Positions 7,153 through 9,153 of a stretch of DNA of 9,153 nucleotides are shown here, one piece after another; within the stretch, counting starts at the first letter, position 1, and every line of letters starts with the position of its first letter. The notes under the pieces are model-generated. The model did no database searches. It was not told the origin of the DNA and was given only the letters and a program-made list of their open reading frames with translations. The DNA is from an uncultured Chlorobiota bacterium (GTDB lineage Bacteria > Bacteroidota > Bacteroidia > Bacteroidales > JAADGE01), in assembly GCA_947311265.1 (NCBI GenBank), contig CAMZKQ010000241.1:1-9153 (forward strand), in the 5' to 3' direction. Position numbers and translations under genes: made by a program.

Positions 7153-7193
7153 ATTATTTAGTTTACTGTGTGTCTATTTAAAATTTTCTTTCC

Positions 7194-8063
7194 TTATAGT
7201 TTCTGAAAGATGGTGGGTTGTAAGTGTTTAAGTGGTACGTCTATTCCTGTAATGGATTCTGAATGCCCAAGGAAAAAGTAGCCGCCTTTTTTTAAGTTTC
7301 GGCAAAGTTTGTTAATTACACTTTCTTGTGTTTTCCTATCAAAATAAATCAATACATTTCGACAAAAAATTAAATCATACATTTCTGTAACAGGGTAAGT
7401 TTTGTCGATAAAATTAAGCCGCTCAAATTTTGTTTTTTGCCTAAGCGTAGCCACTATTCTGATTAGTTTTTTTTCTTTATTTTTGCTTTTAAGTAAGTAT
7501 CTTTTTTTTTGTTCTAATGGTACAATATCTACCCTATCGGCGGTGTAAATGCCGTCGATGGCTTTTCTTAAAATTTGTGTTGAAATATCTGTGCCATATA
7601 TTGTGTAGTCGAATTGTGGGTTAGCCAATGTGTAATCAGAGAGCAACATTGCAGCTGTGTAAGCCTCCTCGCCACTAGAGCAGCCTGCACTCCAAACTTT
7701 AAATTTATTGAGTTGCTTTTGGGCAGTAAATTCTGGTAATATTGTTGATTTTAGGAAATCAAAATGTGCTGGTTCTCTGTAAAAATCAGTTTTGTTGGTG
7801 GATACTACGTCCATCATTTGTATAATTTCGCTGTGCCCTTTTTTGCTGAATACGAACTCAACATAGTCGTTAAAAGAGAGCATTCCTAACGCCCTTAGGC
7901 GTTTTTGCAAGCGACTTTGAAGCATTATTTTTTTGGCTTCTGGCATTTTTATACCAAATTGCGAGTGTATAAAGAGGCTCAATTTCTGAAAATCAGCATC
8001 TGTTAGTTTTGCATCAAAAATTTTGTGCAAATCGTTGTTTGAAATGTTGTTAGAATCTTTCAA
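7194..8063 (-). CDS. cheR: Chemoreceptor glutamate methyltransferase CheR
   Basis: A 289-residue CheR that uses S-adenosylmethionine to methylate receptor glutamates, opposing CheB. The N-terminal helical domain (about 18-75) includes RLQKRLRALG. The NETxFFR-like motif is NKTDFYR (90-96). The SAM site is AGCSSGEEAYT (126-136), with Asp159 in YGTDIS. FCRNVLIYF (233-241) and GHSES (266-270) complete the fold. The beta-subdomain loop between RYLL (188-191) and LIRI (200-203) aligns without gaps to the Salmonella enzyme. As I recall, CheRs that dock to a receptor pentapeptide keep this longer loop. The start is TTG at 8063: the frame is closed just upstream by a TAG, and the next in-frame Met (residue 40) would delete most of the N-terminal domain. 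It overlaps the MCP gene by 14 bases, so translation is probably coupled. Confidence 0.96.
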   Translation of the reverse strand: MKDSNNISNNDLHKIFDAKLTDADFQKLSLFIHSQFGIKMPEAKKIMLQSRLQKRLRALGMLSFNDYVEFVFSKKGHSEIIQMMDVVSTNKTDFYREPAHFDFLKSTILPEFTAQKQLNKFKVWSAGCSSGEEAYTAAMLLSDYTLANPQFDYTIYGTDISTQILRKAIDGIYTADRVDIVPLEQKKRYLLKSKNKEKKLIRIVATLRQKTKFERLNFIDKTYPVTEMYDLIFCRNVLIYFDRKTQESVINKLCRNLKKGGYFFLGHSESITGIDVPLKHLQPTIFQKL

Positions 8064-9153
8064 AATCGTTGTCGTCTATATTGTCTTCCCCTAGGTTTAT
8101 ATCAAATCCCGTATCGTTGCTAAAATCTGTAAATCCGAGGTTTTCATCGGGGTTTATTTTGTTCGTTATTATGCTCGTGCCTCTGTTTTCATTTTCATTG
8201 TTCAAATTGACTTCGGGCACTACAGATGCTGGGTTTTGAGTATCTATTTTTTGATTTTCATCAATGGTAAAAAAGCCTATTTTATTTCTCATCATTTCAG
8301 CTTGTGCAGCGAGTTGCTCTGCATTTGTGGCCATTTCTTCTGATACTGCGGCATTTTGCTGGGTTACTTTATTGAGTTGCTGTATGCCATTGGTTATTTG
8401 CGTAACGCCAGAGTTTTGCTCCTTGCTGGATACTGTAATATTTTTTATTAGTTCCGATGTTTTTTCCATTTGCGTAACAATCTGTGCCAGTTGCTTGTCA
8501 GCATTGGCAGCATTGGCAACCCCTTGTCGGGTGTCGTCTTCGATTTCAAAGGCAGCGTCTCGGCTAAATTCTGCAAGGCGACGGATTTCTACGGCTATTA
8601 CTGCAAATCCTTTGCCATAACTTCCTGCGGCAGCAGCTTCTACCGAAGCGTTAAGTGCTAGTATGTTGGTTTGCTTGGCAATATCGTTAATTATTGTTAT
8701 TTTTTCGGCAATTCTTTTTATTAGTTCGCTTGTTTTTTTTACGCTACGGTTGCCGCTATGAACTGATGCTCCTGCTTTTAAGACATTGCGTTCTGTAATG
8801 GCTGAGTTATCCATATTTTGTTCAATATTTGCCGTCATTTGCTCCATGGAGGCAGATACTTCTTCTACCGATGCGGCTTGTTCTGATGCCCCTTGCGATA
8901 CATCTTGTGCACTAGCGTTGATGTGGTTACTGGCATAGCCCAAGTTTTCGGCGGTTTCTCTTACCGATTTTAGTACCTCTCTAAATTTGGTGAGTACCTC
9001 GTTCATTGCTTCTGCAATTTTTGTAATTTCTTTGCCTCCGGAAGTTTTTATAGTAAGTGTTAGCTTGCCTTTTTTTACTGCCTCTAGCCCACTTACCATC
9101 TGTTTCATAGGGCGAACCACTTGGAAGGTGGAAATAAATAAGAAGACTAAGAA
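8050..9153 (-). CDS. Methyl-accepting chemotaxis protein, C-terminal part (5' end outside window)
   Basis: The frame is open to the window edge. Upstream of the GTG at 9120 it still encodes FLVFLFISTFQ, the end of a transmembrane helix, so the real start lies outside. After this helix comes a HAMP domain opening VVRPMKQM, then the long cytoplasmic coiled coil. The first methylation helix reads GASEQAASVEEVSASMEQM and the second QNAAVSEEMATNAEQL. The hairpin tip is IAKQTNILALNASVEAAAAG. It keeps the NILALN and VEAA core, but Lys replaces the usual Phe/Asp (8674-8676) and Ala the near-invariant Arg (8629-8631). A disordered acidic tail of about 85 residues ends in DFERF, a CheR-tether-like pentapeptide. 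The sensor domain is not visible, so the ligand is unknown. The protein should be an inner-membrane receptor whose adaptation enzymes are the next genes downstream. Confidence 0.95.
   Translation of the reverse strand, partial: FLVFLFISTFQVVRPMKQMVSGLEAVKKGKLTLTIKTSGGKEITKIAEAMNEVLTKFREVLKSVRETAENLGYASNHINASAQDVSQGASEQAASVEEVSASMEQMTANIEQNMDNSAITERNVLKAGASVHSGNRSVKKTSELIKRIAEKITIINDIAKQTNILALNASVEAAAAGSYGKGFAVIAVEIRRLAEFSRDAAFEIEDDTRQGVANAANADKQLAQIVTQMEKTSELIKNITVSSKEQNSGVTQITNGIQQLNKVTQQNAAVSEEMATNAEQLAAQAEMMRNKIGFFTIDENQKIDTQNPASVVPEVNLNNENENRGTSIITNKINPDENLGFTDFSNDTGFDINLGEDNIDDNDFERF
8053..8067 (-). other. C-terminal CheR/CheB-tethering pentapeptide of the MCP (DFERF)
   Basis: The last five residues of the MCP, DFERF, fit the known receptor tether pattern x-aromatic-x-x-aromatic (NWETF in Tar and Tsr): acidic/amide, aromatic, Glu, variable, Phe. 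They follow a flexible acidic linker, as in known tethered receptors. The codons overlap the TTG start of cheR, whose product is the expected binding partner. The motif is visible directly; binding is inferred. Confidence 0.7.

Noticed and set aside
8264..8620. 118-residue + strand frame rich in Cys, Ser and Ala with a hydrophobic look
   Set aside because: It is the antisense of the Ala/Gln/Glu-rich MCP coiled coil, which produces such hydrophobic shadow frames.

Overview
The window looks like chromosomal DNA of a member of the Bacteroidota. It is AT-rich. It carries the end of a TonB-dependent receptor followed by a DUF4249-type lipoprotein, and an S46-family dipeptidyl-peptidase, both typical of that phylum. 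Its gene starts lack clear Shine-Dalgarno sequences. I cannot place it below phylum level from sequence alone.

Layout. (1) Bases 1-1701, + strand: the 3' end of a TonB-dependent outer-membrane receptor gene and, 20 bases on, a DUF4249 lipoprotein gene, probably one nutrient-uptake or cell-envelope transcription unit. (2) Bases 1803-1834: a strong hairpin with T tracts on both sides that can terminate the two convergent units. (3) Bases 1856-4015, - strand: a complete secreted S46 serine dipeptidyl-peptidase with catalytic triad His91/Asp227/Ser654 and the Gly of DPP7-type (not DPP11-type) specificity. Its upstream region has a candidate Bacteroidota promoter and two hairpins. (4) Bases 4204-4229: an intrinsic terminator oriented for the next unit. 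(5) Bases 4250-9153, - strand: a tightly packed chemotaxis-type operon read right to left as MCP (5' end outside the window), cheR, a histidine-kinase-like gene, cheD, cheB, and a single-domain response regulator.

How the genes work together. The MCP is the signalling receptor. CheR methylates, CheB demethylates and deamidates, and CheD deamidates its adaptation glutamates and glutamines. The lone receiver is a candidate output or phosphate-sink protein. No cheA or cheW lies in the window. The kinase-like protein in the middle has an intact-looking ATP-binding domain, but Asn stands where the H-box phospho-acceptor His should be. The MCP ends in a CheR-tether-like pentapeptide (DFERF). The kinase-like protein ends in a similar acidic tail sharing the TDFS motif and an E-x-F terminus, which suggests both dock to the same partner. 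These two points are the most interesting signals here. I see no mobile element, CRISPR array, tRNA or rRNA.
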